Made by a program: the position numbers and the translations under genes. Of a DNA stretch of 64,000 nt, positions 34,430 through 46,845 are shown in pieces (the stretch's first letter is position 1; every line of letters starts with the position of its first letter). Location of the stretch: assembly GCA_032164245.1 (NCBI GenBank), contig JAVMKO010000003.1:136947259-137011258 (forward strand), in the 5' to 3' direction. Source of the stretch: Sternotherus odoratus (Eukaryota > Chordata > Testudines > Kinosternidae). The notes under the pieces are model-generated. The model was given only the letters and a program-made list of their open reading frames with translations. It made no database searches and had not been told where the DNA came from.

Positions 34430-34795
34430 TCCTGATGTCAAATTTGGCTCAATACAAGTTCTTCAGACTGAAGGAGCTCTATTTAGCAGATGAAAAAGAA
34501 GGTTAAAGGGTGATTTGATCACAGTCTACAAGTACAAAGAGATTTTATAATAGAGGGCTCGTCAATCTAACAAAGGTATACCAAGATCCAATGGCTGGAA
34601 ACTGAAGCTAAACAAGTTCAGAATAGAAATGAAATTCTGAAATTAAGACAGGATGTTTTTCTAGAAGATATGCTAGTTCAATTACAGCTATTGGACATGA
34701 AGCAAGAATTAATTCAGGGAAGTCCTATAGCCTGTGTTACGCAGAAGGCCAGACTAGATTACCACAGTGATCTACTTTGGCCTTTGAATCAATGA
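34430..34795 (+). repeat. CR1 LINE 3' part
   Basis: AAGGTTAAAGGGTGATTTGA, then ATCCAATGGCTGGAAACTGAAGC, then AGGCCAGACTAGATTACC, follows the end of CR1 ORF2 and its 3' UTR on the plus strand. It is internally deleted. Nothing is recognised in the flanking 33960-34425 or 34800-35760. Confidence 0.8.
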
Positions 34796-35764
34796 ATACT
34801 AACATTAATAAATTAATTCCAATCTATCCCTTAGACCTTATCATGCAAACATTCATGCATAGACCCATTGACAAACCAAATTATTATTACATTGTTTTGA
34901 AAACCATCTGTTTGCGTCACTTGGGTGCTTGGATATCTTGGGGGACTGGGATGGGGGTGTTCATTTATGAAGTATTTACATTTAGCAATGCACAGACAAG
35001 AATATACTGTTTCATATATCACTGCCTTTGTCAGTAGAACTGATTGAACAAAGTGAATTTAGCAGATTTAGGGTTTTTTTTCCAATTCTAATAAAAAAAT
35101 TACATATCTGTTTGTTAAAACTCTGAATTACATTCATAAGGAATACTTACGAAATTTCAAATGTAGAATTATGCTGTGCTCTGCTGAAAAGCCCAAATTA
35201 CAATGAGATAGTAGTAGATATTCTTTGTTTCTTGGGCAGGGGAGGACCTCCATGCCAGATTTTAAATAAGCGGTCCAGTTTCTACCTTTTCACACACATG
35301 ATAATTTATACTGTATTCTCTCAGCTAGGAAAGGTGAAATTCATTGAACAAATTAGCTATCAGCATGAATTTTCCACTTATGTATTAATTTAGAAGTGAT
35401 TACTCTCCACAGAGTGGGGGAATCATCAAGAAAATGCTGTATATATAGTCTCTGAGAGAACTGACCTTGGGTGTACTGCAGTTGGACTGAGTTGGATCCT
35501 TATTTTGAACATGCACACGATACCTCTCTAAGTGTTCTCATATACCTGTACAGGAAGACTTGTATTCAAATATTTCCAATGAGGTCTTAAGTGAAGCTGC
35601 TAATCAGTGTTCTTTAAAAAAAAAAAATCTTACAATCTGTGAGTATGCAACTAAAGATACACTTTATGAGTGGCAATAACATAGAAGATGACCTATGCCC
35701 TGGGAAAACAATTTTATCAATCAAGAGGCACTGAGAACATATGATGTCAGGATTAATAACACTT

Positions 35765-35945
35765 AGCTCTTATTGCTTTTTATTCTTAGATTCCAAAATA
35801 CTTTTAGCATTATCATCATTTTACAGATGAGGAAACACACCCAGAGATGTGAAATTACTTGCCCAATGTCACCCACCAGTGGAAGAGCTGCGAACAAAAT
35901 GTAGGTCTTCCGACTTTTGTCCAGGGCTCTATTCACCAAGCAGCA
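35765..35945 (-). repeat. MIR-like SINE
   Basis: TTTTACAGATGAGGAAACAC, then AAATTACTTGCCCAATGTCAC, is the reverse complement of the MIR core. It is a moderately diverged copy. Nothing is recognised from 35950 to 37390, apart from a poly-T run at about 36855. Confidence 0.7.
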
Positions 35946-37390
35946 CTGCCTCATCAACCCTATCAGTATCCATCAAGGGTATAGAACAGAATTGGGGTAT
36001 ACTTCTAATCAGAAGGGATGGATTTGAACCTCTAGAGAAGAGTGAGCATGTCACTCAGACATTTAGCTTTGTGCACAAGGACTTGCTACATAAAGTAAAG
36101 CAGCACTCACTTGTAGGACAATACCTTTGTAACCAACTTCTTTTTTTTTTTAAGAGTTCAGCTATAAAGAGTTTGCATGATGTTTTCAATGACATTTATG
36201 CAGTGCATTCAAACAAATAATATATTTTCAATATTGTTACATGTTGATTTAGCTCACCTAAACTGCATCTCAAAAAGCTATTGGCTAATGCTTTTTGAAA
36301 ATATTACCCATATCCCCTGAGATAGAGGCCCTTCCCTTAGAAAAGGTTGTGATAATCTAAGAAGGATTGTGATCACTTCCCAGAAATCACAAGTACTGCT
36401 GAAAGCACAGAGGGAAAACTGACCTGAAGGTACGGTCCAACACAATGTCACATAATCATATATCTATATTACTGAGCTGCTAAGCAGCAACAATAATTAA
36501 GGTTGAAAATGGGGTACAATTATAAGCCTTATTTTCAGTCCCCTCAACATCAGCAAGAGGCCTCCTTGGATCTGGAAATGGCATGCTAATTCTCAGGCTG
36601 GGGAAGACCTTTTCCAGCAAGTTGTAAGGAACCTGATCTAACAATTTTTGAGTTAGAGGCAAGTACACATTTATACCGCTTTCAAATTTTAACAGAAGTA
36701 TCCATAACTATAACTCAAAAACAGCTTACTTTCAAACCCTATCATTTTTACATGCTTATTAGTCCATGAAAACCATGGCACGAGCTAGCTTTGAAGGAAA
36801 ATGCCTTAAAATTGGGTGTGGAAAGGGCTAGAGTTTTTTGTTTGATTGTTGTTGTTTTTTTTTTTTTTGGCTAACTGGCTCGTTCAGTGTGAGCAGCTGC
36901 AGGGAGAAAACATTTTATCAGCAACTTGGCAGCTAAACCATTAGGTGTCAGTGTTAATCTCAGGTTTCATTAAAAATATCATGTCTGGAGCCTTTTTCCC
37001 TTGCGTTCGCAATGTCAACTGAACACGAGGGTTGAAAGTTTATCATAGTAATTTTTCCCAGATACCAGCTATTCTTCCAGATGTGTCTTGTCCCACATCC
37101 CTGCAACCTAAGCACTGGCTGCCAAAGCTACTACTCAGGCTCTCTGTTCCTGATGGCTGGCATCTCTCTGCCCTGCATCTGCTGGTACCACGCAGGGGGA
37201 GGCAGAGAGCCTAGGAGCCCAAAGAGGATACAAGAGTCTCATTTCAGCAAATCTCAGCCCTTTGTAAGATCCAGAGCACAAATACCACCTCTCTGTTCAC
37301 ATTCATTTCCTTTCCTTAATCCTACATCCAGTGAAACTTCACAGAGAATTTCCAGACTTCTAGGTATTTTTATTTCTTACTAACGTACAA

Positions 37391-37905
37391 TGTTAATAAG
37401 ACTGGGATTTTTCAGCTTGGAAAAGAGACGGCCAAGGGGGAATATGACTGAGGTCTATAAAATCATAACCAGTGTAGAAAAAGTAGATAAGGAAGTATTG
37501 ATTACTACTACTCATAACACAAGAACATGGGGTCACCAAATGAAATGAATAGGCAGAAGATTTAAAACAAATAAAAGGAAGTATTTCTTCACACAACGCA
37601 CAGTCCACCTGTTGAACTCCTTGCCGGAGGATGTTATGAAGGCCAAGACCGTAACAAGGTTCAAAAAAGAACTAGATAAATTCATGGAGGATAGGTCCAT
37701 CAATGGCTATTAGCCAGGATGGGCAGGGATGGTGTCCCTAGCCTCTGTTTGCCAGAGCTGGAAATGAGCGACAGGGGATGGATCACTGTTGATTACCTGC
37801 TCCGTTCATTCCCTCTGGGGAACCTGGCACTGGCCACTGTCAGAAGACAGGATACTGGGCTAAATGGACCTTTGGTCTGACCCAGTAGGGCCATTCTTAT
37901 GTTCT
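37391..37905 (+). repeat. CR1 LINE 3' end
   Basis: The last part of the CR1 reading frame runs from TTTTCAGCTTGGAAAAGAGA to AACTAGATAAATTCATGGAGG. The 3' UTR (GACCTTTGGTCTGACCCAGT) follows and it ends ATTCTTATGTTCTTTT. It is fairly young compared with the other copies. Confidence 0.92.
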
Positions 37906-38463
37906 TTTACTCCACTTTTTTAAAATGGGGAATAATTTAGTAACTTACCAACTTGGGGGGAGGGAGAGAAATGGGTGTTATAAATGTAAAATTCTGCGTA
38001 TGTTACAAATTGAAAGATGCAGCTATCAGTGGGACAAGAAAACTTGAGATTCCTGTTCAGGAAGTTAAAGCTGAGTTTGTGTTAGGACGCTACCCAGGAA
38101 CCAAGGACAAAATCCTGGCCTCAATGAAGTCAATGGGATTCTAAGACAATGACATTAGCAGGACCAGGATTTCACCCAAAGTTGTTAAATTCTGAGCCCA
38201 ATCCTGGCCCCACTAAAGAGTGTGGTAGTATTCCTATGGATTGCAATTGGATTAGACCCCTTATAAATTTACATTTCTCTTACCAATTGTCCCTATGAAT
38301 AACATCTTGGCACAACAGGAAATTATTTCCTTGCTGGTTGGACTTGAGCAACAGAACACGGTCTTGGATTCTAGAATTCAAAGATTGCATTGACTGATAT
38401 TTTTAATCAAGTTCAATTTTAAATATTAATACATTATCTGAAAGACGCTTAGTCATCATCCTT
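37906..38463. repeat. Short MITE-like palindrome in unassigned sequence
   Basis: AATCCTGGCCTCAATGAAGTCAATGGG (about 38111-38140) and GGACCAGGATTTCACC (about 38161-38176) form the inverted ends of a small MITE-like repeat. The remainder is unassigned. Confidence 0.4.
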
Positions 38464-39522
38464 GTGCCTCCTGTTTTGCTGAGAAAGCAGAAGCTTAATC
38501 AATATAACAGTATTCTCTGTAATCTTGTACCTGCCACTTCCTTTGTTACACTCTTTAACTTCCCAAAAGAGAATAGCAAGATAAAAAAGGAAACCCTAAT
38601 AAATGATGGGCACATACACACCACCCTATACCAGAAACCTACTGACCGCTATACTTATCTATATGCCTACAGCTTCCATCCAGAACACACCACTCGATCC
38701 ATTGTCTATAGCCAAGCTCTAAGATACAACCGCATTTGCTCCAGTCCCTCAGACAGAGACAAACACCTACAAGATCTCTCCCAAGCATTTTTAAAACTAC
38801 AATACCCACCTGGGGAAGTGAAAAAACAGATTGACAGAGCAAGAAGAGTATCCAGAAGCCACCTACTACAGGACAGACCCAACAAAGACAACAACAGAAC
38901 ACCACTAGCCGTCACCTTCAGCCCCCAACTTAAGCCTCTCCAACACATCATCAAAGACCTACAAGCTATCCTGAAAGATGATCCCTCACTCTCACAAATC
39001 TTGGGAGACAGACCAGTCCTTGCTTACAGACAGCCCCCCAACCTGAAACAAATACTCACCAGCAATTGCACACCACACAACAAAATCACTAACCCAGGTA
39101 CCTATCCTTGTAACAAAGCCCGATGCCAACTCTGTCCTCATATCCATTCAACTGACACCATCATAGGACCTAATCACATCAGCCACACCATCAGAGGCTT
39201 ATTCACCTGCACATCGACCAATGTGATATATGCCATCATGTGCCAGCAATGCCCCTCTGCTATGTACATTGGCCAAACCGGCCAGTCTCTACGCAAAAGA
39301 ATAAATGGACACAAATCTGACATGAGGAATCATAACATTCAAAAACCAGTAGGAGAACACTTCAATCTTCCTGGCCATTCCATTAAAGATTTGATGGTTT
39401 CAGTTTTGAAACAGAAAAACTTCCAACGAGAAACTGAGGAACTGGAATTAATTTTCAAATTGGACACAATTAACCAGGGGTTAAATAGGACTTGCGAATG
39501 GTTCGATCATTACAGTAATTGA
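38464..39522 (+). pseudogene. Penelope-like retroelement: RT C-terminus, linker and GIY-YIG endonuclease
   Basis: The open frame of 352 codons carries three parts. Residues about 45-130 match the end of a Penelope RT (LYQKPTDRYTYLYAYSFHP, then YSQALRYNRICS). About 200-245 is the linker with paired cysteines CNKARCQLC. About 250-345 is the GIY-YIG endonuclease, with VIYAIMCQQCPSAMYIGQTG, then LRKRINGHKSD and a later GEHF. The GIY half is degenerate (IYA) while YIGQTG is intact. The catalytic RT palm (YxDD) is missing because the copy is 5'-truncated. The first roughly 35 codons probably come from flanking DNA, so the annotated start is not a native one. It uses target-primed reverse transcription and is now non-autonomous. 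Confidence 0.93.
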
Positions 39523-39835
39523 TTGCATTTCCTGAGTTAATTTCACTGACAACAGAAATCCATTTCAAAAGGTTTTTTTTTTCTCCTACTGATAATGAGC
39601 CATCTACATTTAACAGCCTCTTAGAATTGGTATGCTAATGTACAATTTTTTTTCTTTTTCTTTCTGTGTGTATAAATTCGTCTTACTTCTGTTCCATTCT
39701 ATGCATCCGATGAAGTGAGCTATAGCCCACAAAAGCTTATGCTGCAATAAACTAGTTAGTCTCTAAGGTGCCACAAGTATTCCTCACTTTCTTTACGGAT
39801 ACAGACTAACACGGCTGCTATTCTTGAACCTTATT
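39523..39835 (+). mobile_element. Penelope-like element, 3' UTR
   Basis: It follows the GIY-YIG frame directly and ends with the family tail TTAGTCTCTAAGGTGCCACA and ATACAGACTAACACGGCTGC. This physical link is what assigns the free-standing tails at 10092 and 30770 to Penelope. The following 39836-40282 is unassigned. Confidence 0.88.
39707..39744 (+). ncRNA. Hammerhead-ribozyme-like motif (decayed)
   Basis: CCGATGA, an imperfect GTGAGC/GCCCAC hairpin, AAAA and GC-TTAT-GC keep the architecture. Core changes (CUG to CCG, GAAA to AAAA, and G at the cleavage site) should abolish activity. Confidence 0.45.
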
Positions 39836-40290
39836 GTTCTGTGCTTGAACTTAGTGGTCTTGAGAGGAAGAGTTAAAGAGAAAATGCTCATAGCGATCAA
39901 CATTCCCAGCATCAATCTTCAATCTTGTGAACACAACACATGGCAAATAACACGTGTAAGATTTAGAAGAGACATACTGGACATATAAAGAGCTGGTCAG
40001 CTACTACACATTAAGTTAAACCCATAAAGGCTCACTACCGAATATGATAAATGTCTATGCAATGAAACCTTCCCAAGAAAGATCATGTCTGGTAGTATCA
40101 AACTAATACATTTTTATTGGAGGAGTGGGGAGCAGACTGCAGAAACAAACAAGAAGAAACATTACTACACACAGCACATTGTCATCCATATCTAAGACTA
40201 TAGCCTTGATAGAATGAATATTGCTACATGAAAATCAGATCAGGAAATCCTAAGACTACATAGATAAAAATGTCTCACAATGTTTTATCC

Positions 40291-40717
40291 CAGGGGTGGC
40301 CAACATAAGCCTGAGAAGGAGCCAGAATTTATTAATGTACATTGCCAAAGAGCCACAGTAATAAGTCAGCAGCTCCCCCCTCCCCATCCTTCTCCCAGTG
40401 CCTCCTGCTCACCGGCAGCCCCGATCAGCACCTCTCTCTCCCTCCCTGAACCTCCTGATCAGCTGAGGAGACTCTGGGGCTCCCGGGGGGGGGGGGGAGG
40501 GAGTGAGGGCATGGCAGGCTCAAGGGAGGGGGCGGGAAGAGGTGGAGGGTGGGCAAGTCCTGTGGCAGAACCAGGGGTTGAGCAGTGAGCACTCCCCGGC
40601 ACATTGGAAAGTTGGCTCCTGTAGCTCCAGGCCCAGATTCAGTGCCGATACAAGGAGCCGCATATTCACTTCTGAAGAGCCGCATGTGGCTCCAGAGCCA
40701 CAGGTTGGCCACCCCTG
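40291..40717. mobile_element. hAT-type MITE
   Basis: The ends are CAGGGGTGGCCAAC and GTTGGCCACCCCTG. The flanks TTTTATCC and CTTTAGCC agree at 6 of 8 positions. The inner arms GAGCCACAG and CTCCAGAGCCACAGG recur. Non-coding. Confidence 0.88.
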
Positions 40718-40779
40718 CTTTAGCCCTTCGCTTCTCTTCCACTGTTTCTCATCACTAGACATAAACAAACAGTCTAAAG

Positions 40780-41310
40780 GAGTTTATTGTAGCTTTTGCC
40801 AGCGCAGTCATCTTTGCTTGAGCAGAATGCACCGGCAAAAGCTACAACAAACAAAGCACAAATTTAGCCCTGCTCAATCAAAGACGACTGCGCTGGCTGG
40901 GCCATCTTAGTAGGCCGGAAGATGGATGCATATCCAAGGACATGCTATACAGGGAGCTACCAGAGGGAACAAGAGCAATAGGGGAGCTACCAGAGGCAAC
41001 AAGAGCAATAGGACAGACCAAGCTTCGCTGTAAAGACACATGCAAGCAAGATGTGAAGGAATTTGGAATTGATCTTGACCAATGGAAAAATCTTGTCAAG
41101 TGATCATAACAAGTGGCACCATCGTCTCTATCAAGGGATCAAAGTCCATGACGGAAGCTGGCTTCTACAGCTTGAAGAGAAAAGAGCCTGTAGAAAGTCA
41201 GCAGCTCCCAGCCAAGACACATACATTTGCAATAACTGCCAAAGATCATGCAAATCTCAGACTGGCCTATTCAGTCACATGAGACATTGCAAACCATGTA
41301 CCTCATAGGC
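40780..41310 (+). pseudogene. Non-LTR retrotransposon ORF2 C-terminus with zinc finger
   Basis: The first frame reads LRWLGHLSRPEDG (40897-40935), then KLRCKDTCKQDVKEFGIDLDQW to about 41090. After a frameshift the second frame reads through WHHRLYQG to CNNCQRSCKSQTGLFSHMRHC (41231-41293), a C2H2-type finger. This LRW-GH ... C-x2-C ... H-x3-H order is common at the end of ORF2 in several LINE groups; I do not assign the clade. A 30-bp segment (GGGAGCTACCAGAGG, AACAAGAGCAATA) is duplicated at 40957-41012. Confidence 0.7.
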
Positions 41311-42476
41311 TGCAATACCCACAGTCTCTCTCAGACAAAAGGATACCAACATTGTAGCTTTTATTTACTGTGTGACCTGTTAAGGCAATCACTATAAACC
41401 ATTACTTCCCCCCTCCCCCATAGATATGTGCTTAATCAATATTCAGGTTACATCCAAATTTGAAATCCCCAGTATTCAGAAGTGATTGGTCGTGGTATTT
41501 CAATAGGACTCCTTCTCTAGTGATTCAGAATGAAGATTCCTTTTAATCAGATGCATATCTTCTCTTCCCAAAGTCAGTGTAACAAGAAATAAAGGAAAGA
41601 ATCAGTGACTGGAGCACTTTCTCTCTTTTATTCCAAGTTCCCATAAGAATAGGTGACAGAGAACAAACAGCTCAGTACTAAAACCTGATAGAGCTGCAGA
41701 TACTATTCAACACCAGATGTTGGCTTGTTCAAAGTACTTGATATTCAAGATAAATCTGTCTCTTGTATGTATTTCAGAAGTGTCTAAATGATAGCACTGC
41801 TGTGATTTAACATTTTGACAGTTAAGGAATAGTAACACTATAAACATTGGTTTTCTGTTGTTGCTAATCTTCAGAGTTATTATAGGTGAAGCCAAAGTTA
41901 GTAAGTTAAATTAACTTAAATAGTAACAACATGTTTAAGTTTCACTGACTTCAGGGTAAGCCTGTTCTTAAGGGCTTTCCTGAATAGGGTGAGTTTACTC
42001 ATATGCTTAAAATTAGACAGGTGTTTAAATAACTTACAGAATCAGGGCTTGGGAGCCTGATCAGAAAGTCCATTAAAGTTAATAGAAAGCCTTCCAATGA
42101 CTACCGTGGGTCTAGGTCAGGTTCTTGATGAATTAGGAGATAATTTATGCTCCTTGTTCATCATTTTTCACAGACTGATGGACCATTCAACTCTGGTAAG
42201 TTTCCTAGCATTTTTCATTAATCAAATTTCATCTCAGTCACTGTACCTGAATAACTGGGAGAGCCAAAAGCCTGAAAAGCCTTCAAGACCATCAGTCACA
42301 AAAACTGAGGGCTACAGGCCAATTCAGTATTTACTGGAGCAGCACATGCAACCACCCCATTACCACCTTTTCCAGATGTGTCACAGTAGGAAAATGACAC
42401 AAAATATGCAGCAAATCTCTAATGCCATCACAATTCAGCATCCGTGGCTGAACACTTACCACATTTCTGAACTCAT
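41311..42476. other. Non-coding stretch with MITE scrap
   Basis: A piece near 41975-42055 (CTTTCCTGAATAGGG, ATATGCTTAAAATTAGACAG) resembles the MITE at 15495-15666. Nothing else is recognised. Confidence 0.4.
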
Positions 42477-42930
42477 AAGTGGTATGGAGAAAGGGAATAA
42501 GGAAAAGTTATTTAGTTGTTCCCATAATATAAGAACTAGGGGCCACCAAATTAAATTAATGGGCAGCAGGTTTAAAACAAATAAAAGCAAGTTCTTCTTC
42601 ACACGGCGCAGAGTTAACCTGTGGAAATCCTTGCCTGAGAAGGTTGTGAAGGATACGACTATAACACAGTTTAAAAGAGAACTGGATAAATTCATGGAGG
42701 TTAAGTCCACTAACGACTATTAGCAAGAATGGATAAGGAATGGTGTCCCTAGCCTCAGTTTGTCAGAGGATGGAGATGGATGGCAGGAGAGAGATCACTT
42801 GATCATTATCTGTAGGATTCACTCCCTCTGTGGCACCTGGCATTGGCCATTGTCGATAGACAGGATACGGGCTGGATGTACTTTTGGTCTGATCCAGTAT
42901 GACCATTCTTATGTTCTTATAAGCCTATTA
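42477..42930 (+). repeat. CR1 LINE 3' end
   Basis: The end of the CR1 frame includes LFSCSHNIRTRGHQIKLMGSR and ends TTTAAAAGAGAACTGGATAAATTC. The 3' UTR finishes GTATGACCATTCTTATGTTCTTAT. The long open frame that begins at 42097 merely runs into this CR1 piece. Confidence 0.93.
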
Positions 42931-42984
42931 AGTTTTAGACAAGGTTTTACAGAATTATCCAAGTCTCAGATGTAAAGAACATTT

Positions 42985-44690
42985 TAAGAGGTGGCTGCCT
43001 ATAGTGAGGGGGCCAGCCACACCCATCCTGCCAGAAGCAGAGGGGTGGGACAGGAATCTTAAAAGGCAGGCCCTACACCTCAGATGAAGGGGAGTCAGCC
43101 AAGGAGACAGATGCATCCTGCCTGCTGCTGAGCCCCACATCTCATGATGAGCCCCGTAGTGCCGAGGACCCAGACTGCCACTGGCTGGCTAGCCAGGGAG
43201 ACAGAGGACACCCACAAGACAGAGGTACACTGCAACGGGGGCAAAGGAAGTAGCCCAAGGACACCAGAACTCTCTGCCACTGTCAGGGCCCTGGGCTGGG
43301 ACCCAGTGGAGTAAGGTGGGCCCAGGTCCCTCTACCCCCTGCAGCCACTCCATCTGAGTGGCTGCCTATCCACCATACACTGAGAGGCCTGCATTTGTCT
43401 GCCATTTGCCTGAGCCTATTGCTCTGCCCTACGCTCAGGGTCAGACATCCTTTAATACTGTGGGTTGCTCTGCCCTACCTGAGGGCCTGAACTCCCTAGA
43501 CTGCTTACTGCTCAGCCCTGCCACAAGGCCCAAGTCCCATAAATTATTTGTGCTCTGCCTTGCCAGAAGCCCAGGGCCTCATAGACAGTTTATTGTTCCA
43601 CCCTGCCCAGAGGGCCAGAGCCCCATAGACTGCTTATTGACTGGCCCCACCCAGATGGTGAAAGCCACATAGACCACTCTTGTTCCACTACACCTAGGGA
43701 GGGTCAGAGCCTTGAGAATGCTAATTTCCTCTTAAGCTTTGTTGAACAGCCACACGACAGCGAGAGGCATGGCCCCCTTCTGAGACTAAAGGGGAGGGAT
43801 GACCACAGACCTCTAAACATGGTGGAGCATGCCGGCACAGCCAGACCCATAACCAGGGGATTCGTGGCAGTCCCAACCCGCCACCCATCGAGCAGCCAGA
43901 ATGGAGTTGGATAAACTCATTAAATGGTGGGTGGAGAGCCAGGGAATCCCACACCAACCCATACCCTTTGTCCAAGGTGACCAGCACAGTGGGCCTTGGC
44001 AGGAATCAAGTGTCCACCCTCGTGGACTCCAGGTGTGGACAGACCCTAGTGCGTCAACTACTCACTTCTGTGGCCAACCCTACACCAGGCAAGATTAGAC
44101 TTCTCTACATCCATGTGAACGCAAAGTCGTACTCCAGCACCAAAATCCCGCTGACTGTGGATGGGGTGACCCATTTAATGACGGTGGGCCTAGCCCCAAA
44201 GCTGCCCTATCCTGTCACTCTCAAGCAGGATTGCCGGGGATTCAACGAGGTCCTGCACAACATGAGCATTCAAGATCCCCGGGCACAGATGGCCCTCAAA
44301 GGAGACCCCCTTGACAGGCAGACCCTTCCCTGAGCTGTGCCTACAAACAACCAGCATATATCAATGAACAGCTGTGGGTCCCCAGCAAGCCACCCACTGG
44401 CCACGATTTCAGTTGATGAGGGAGAACCTCTACTGAGATCCTCAGACCAAAGAATCCTGTTTCTAACTGGTTGAGCCCCAGTGTCACCAGAAAGTGGTGC
44501 TAAAACTGGCCCATGACATCCCTGTGGCCAGCCACCCCTGGTCTGGGTCTTGGCCCAGTTTTTCCATCTGGGCATTCACCAGGACATCAAGAACTACTGT
44601 GCCTCCTGCCCAGAATGCAAGCTAGCAGCACCCTGAAGCATACATAAAGCCCCGCCCACCCTGGTCTTTTTAATAGTGGTTGTCTAAGGT
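42985..44690 (+). pseudogene. Ty3/Gypsy LTR retrotransposon, heavily deleted
   Basis: The segment begins with leader sequence of imperfect repeats (GCCCTGCC...GGGCC.GAGCC...ATAGACTG.TTA, about 43380-43720). A gag start follows (MELDKLIKWWVESQ at 43901). It is joined by deletion to an aspartic-protease-like region (VDSRCGQTLVRQLL to LPYPVTL, 44020-44220), in which the catalytic D-S/T-G has become D-S-R. After another deletion comes the integrase zinc-binding region (LAHDIPVASHPW, then YCASCPEC, about 44500-44630). RT and RNase H are absent. The element encodes nothing functional. Confidence 0.8.
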
Positions 44691-46390
44691 GAAGCTCATG
44701 GGCTTTTCAAGTTCCTGGTGGAAATGAGCGATAAATGCTGCACTTCACTGAAATACATGTCCCACCCAGACAGTAGAGGCATCATTGGTGTTCGTCACTG
44801 ACAGAGAAGGATCTAGGGCAGGAGATGCAGTTTTTAAGCCTGGAACTCGGCATAATCCCCACTGCTCTACTTCACTCCAATGTTTCCAATGCAGAAAAAA
44901 AAGTTAAAAAACATTAACGGATAAGAATCATATGAAAGGAGGAAAAGGAAAGGAAAGAAACAGGAGAAAAGAAGAAAGGCTTTCTATCTGTTATTTTTTA
45001 ACACTTTTCTGTTCCACCACCACTAAAACACAAGACCAAACCTGTAAGAACAGGGGCCAGGATAAAATGGGACCACAGAGAGACAGATTAGATGTATATT
45101 AACAGAGACAGATTAGATGTATATTAACAAACATGATTGAACTGAAATGGTTTCATCGCCCTCATAGTAATTGTTTTCAAATTACACCATAATTATTCAA
45201 GTGCACGTGACCTGCTGCATGTAAATTTTAACCACTGCTCTGGTATAAGAGAAAATAAATAATTTTTGTGTTTCTTAGATAAAAATTCATTGTCTACGTA
45301 AAGCTGAAGCCATGCATGTCAAAACAATAATGTGTTCTAAGTCAGTGAAGATGCACTAACAAAGGCAAGGCAGGATTAATTAAGTTTGTTCAGGAATTTG
45401 AAGTTATATAGCAGTATAATTACTAAGTATTGCTATTATTGCTACTAATGTGGGTGTACTCATCTGTTTATGGATGGGAATAAACAAGGGGGGGAACTGG
45501 TGGGAGTACTTTAATGTCTAGACACTTCAGATTACTTAATTACCAGCTATGTGCTGACTCCTCTGATAACAAATACTGATTCTTGAAAATAATTTTCCCA
45601 TGACTTTTTAGAAGAGAAATTCTCTCCTTTTAGGTAGAGGGCCATGTGGGATTAACACATGAGAGATTTAAAACAAAAACAAAAACACACATTGGCGTTA
45701 ATATCAAAATGCATAAATAAAAAGTTATTCAAGGATGATCTAATCAAGTTCAGCTGGTCCATGTTCTCTCACTAGGGTTCAATAAAGCTTCCTATCTATT
45801 CTCTGACTGTATACACAAATGCATCCTAACAAGGCAGCTAATGAGGCAAACAAAAGAAGCAATTAGTTTTGTCATGGCTCCAAAGATCAGAATTTGCATT
45901 AACAAAATTTCTGCCTATCTTGCCATGGACTATAATTTTGTATATTTGAAGTTGAGCACCACCTTAAAATATATCGGTCCAGTTTAGTTTCTGTATATGC
46001 CAAGAATGTTACAATTGCTAAACATGACTTGCACTTTTGTAATGCAAACTATTTAATGCTCTCCAAGTATGTTCCATTCTATAATAGGTTCTGGTACCAA
46101 CCATTATGCAACATGACTGACATCTGTCACATGTGATTTCCTCTGTCCCTCATCCTCTCAAGAGGCTCTAATGGCAGAGGTGCAGTTTCCCTTCACTGCT
46201 CATTGCGTGTCTCTCTCCAGCAGGATTTCAAACCATTTTAACACATACCCCTGGACCTCTCCCACCTTTCTCAGACAGGACAGCAGTACCGGATAGTCAT
46301 CAGAATTCAGTGTTGCAGAGTGATCCAGGAGGGTGATAATGGAGGACTATCCAACTGGCAGCAATAGCTCATCTATCAGTGCTACTAAAG
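44691..46390. other. AT-rich non-coding stretch
   Basis: Nothing is recognised except a 28-bp tandem duplication (AACAGAGACAGATTAGATGTATATT type) at about 45077-45128. No exons are supported. Confidence 0.45.
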
Positions 46391-46394
46391 TTGT

Positions 46395-46640
46395 TTCTGT
46401 CTCCTGTACCAGCCTGGTGGTGGTTAGGGGTGGGTGGTCTCTGGAGGGGGCAGTCAGGGGAGCAGGAGCAGGGGGATTGGATGAGTCAGGAGTTTTGAGG
46501 GGGATAGGCAGGGGTCGTGAAGTGGGAGGGGGATGGAGGCCAGGCTGTTTGAGGAGGCACAGCCTTCCCTTCCTGGCCCTCCATACAATTTTGCAACCCC
46601 AATGTGGCCCTCGGGACAAAATGTTTTCCCTCCCTTGTAA
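46395..46640. mobile_element. Relic hAT-type MITE
   Basis: The right part (AGGAGGCACAGCCTTCCCTT, CTCCATACAATTTTGCAACCCC, TGTGGCCCTCGGGACAAAATGTTTTCCCTCCC) matches a common reptile hAT MITE end. The left end is not well defined and no duplication was found. Confidence 0.5.
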
Positions 46641-46669
46641 TATAGCCTCAGCATAAGCATGGAGAATAT

Positions 46670-46845
46670 TAATGATGTAATCCTCATAACATCCCTGTGA
46701 AAAAGGTAAAAAGTATCCCTATTTTACAAATGGGAAGAGATATTGAGAGACTAATTGGTCCAGGGTAACACAGAAAGTTTATGGCAGAGCCAGGAATAGA
46801 ACAGAGACCTCAGCCTTGAGTATTAGCCATAAGATCATCCTTCCA
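46670..46845 (-). repeat. MIR-like SINE
   Basis: AACATCCCTGTGAAAAAGGT, CCCTATTTTACAAATGGG and GTCCAGGGTAACACAGAAAG, then GGCAGAGCCAGGAATAGAAC, form the reverse complement of a nearly full MIR. Nothing is recognised from 46860 to 48130. Confidence 0.75.

Noticed and set aside
38639..38954. Minus-strand open frames with hydrophobic stretches
   Set aside because: They lie antisense to the Penelope RT/GIY-YIG frame and reflect its codon bias.
42097..42723. 208-codon plus-strand frame as a host gene
   Set aside because: Its last third is the CR1 ORF2 terminus read in frame, and the first part has no recognisable content or splice context.
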